Assembly: GCA_900556945.1 (NCBI GenBank)
Contig: USQP01000069.1
Span: forward strand, 1-5,330
Source: an uncultured Clostridium sp.
GTDB lineage: Bacteria > Bacillota > Clostridia > TANB77 > CAG-508
Direction of reading: 5' to 3'
Length of the DNA stretch: 5,330 nucleotides
Shown here: positions 5,284-5,330 of the stretch, in pieces
Layout: every line of letters starts with the position of its first letter
Position numbering within the stretch: position 1 is the first letter of the stretch
Notes under the pieces: generated by a model
What the model was told of the DNA's origin: nothing
The model's input: only the letters and a program-made list of their open reading frames with translations
The model's database searches: none
Made by a program: the position numbers and the translations under genes

Positions 5284-5330
5284 CTGTCTCTTATACACAT
5301 CTCCGAGCCCACGAGACGCGTAGTAATCTC
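5284..5330 (-). other. Synthetic Illumina Nextera i7 adapter, opposite orientation (artefact)
   Basis: CTGTCTCTTATACACATCT (5284-5302) is the complement of the Tn5 mosaic end. It is followed by the rest of the Read 2 adapter to 5317, the index GCGTAGTA (5318-5325, reverse complement of the index at 8-15) and ATCTC from P7. This is the normal read-through product of a short insert. It is an exact inverted copy of bases 3-49. Native sequence ends at 5283. Confidence 0.99.

Noticed and set aside
3..5330. Terminal inverted repeats suggesting a transposon, insertion sequence or linear virus genome
   Set aside because: The repeats are Nextera adapter plus index. No transposase, integrase or viral gene lies between them.

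Overview
This window is a whole short assembly contig from a low-G+C (roughly 30% by eye), Gram-positive-type bacterium, most likely an uncultured anaerobic Clostridia lineage of the gut type. The evidence is the strongly A/T-biased codon use, strong AAGG-type ribosome binding sites, a clostridial-style prepilin leader (KGITLIAL...) on a surface repeat protein, and the Firmicutes-type genes dxs, ylmH and mutS2. Species cannot be read from the sequence.

Both ends are synthetic. Bases 1-49 and 5284-5330 are Illumina Nextera (Tn5) i7 adapter with the same 8-base index in opposite orientations. Together they form a perfect 47-bp inverted repeat that imitates transposon or linear-replicon ends. 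Native DNA is only about 50-5283, and both outermost genes are cut by the contig ends.

Layout from left to right: (i) 50-1748 (+), a 5'-truncated surface protein with a prepilin-like N-terminus, a PKD-like beta domain and about 11 BspA-like leucine-rich repeats of 28 residues, followed by a strong intrinsic terminator; (ii) 1844-2059 (+), a 71-residue hypothetical protein; (iii) a plausible sigma-A promoter at 2090-2118 driving (iv) dxs, 1-deoxy-D-xylulose-5-phosphate synthase, 2150-4034 (+), split by a single extra base near 3409-3410; (v) ylmH, an S4-domain RNA-binding protein, 4068-4871 (+), 33 bases after dxs and probably co-transcribed with it; (vi) a hairpin at 4870-4893 shared by two convergent genes and overlapping both stop codons; (vii) the C-terminal 130 residues of mutS2 with its Smr domain, 5283-4889 (-), running off the contig.

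Functionally, dxs opens the MEP isoprenoid pathway. YlmH and MutS2 have both been tied to rescue and quality control of stalled ribosomes in Bacillus subtilis, so their convergent adjacency is suggestive, though it may be chance. I found no convincing undescribed system. The points most worth checking are the adapter artefacts, the dxs frameshift, the pilin-leader/LRR architecture and the small intergenic elements.
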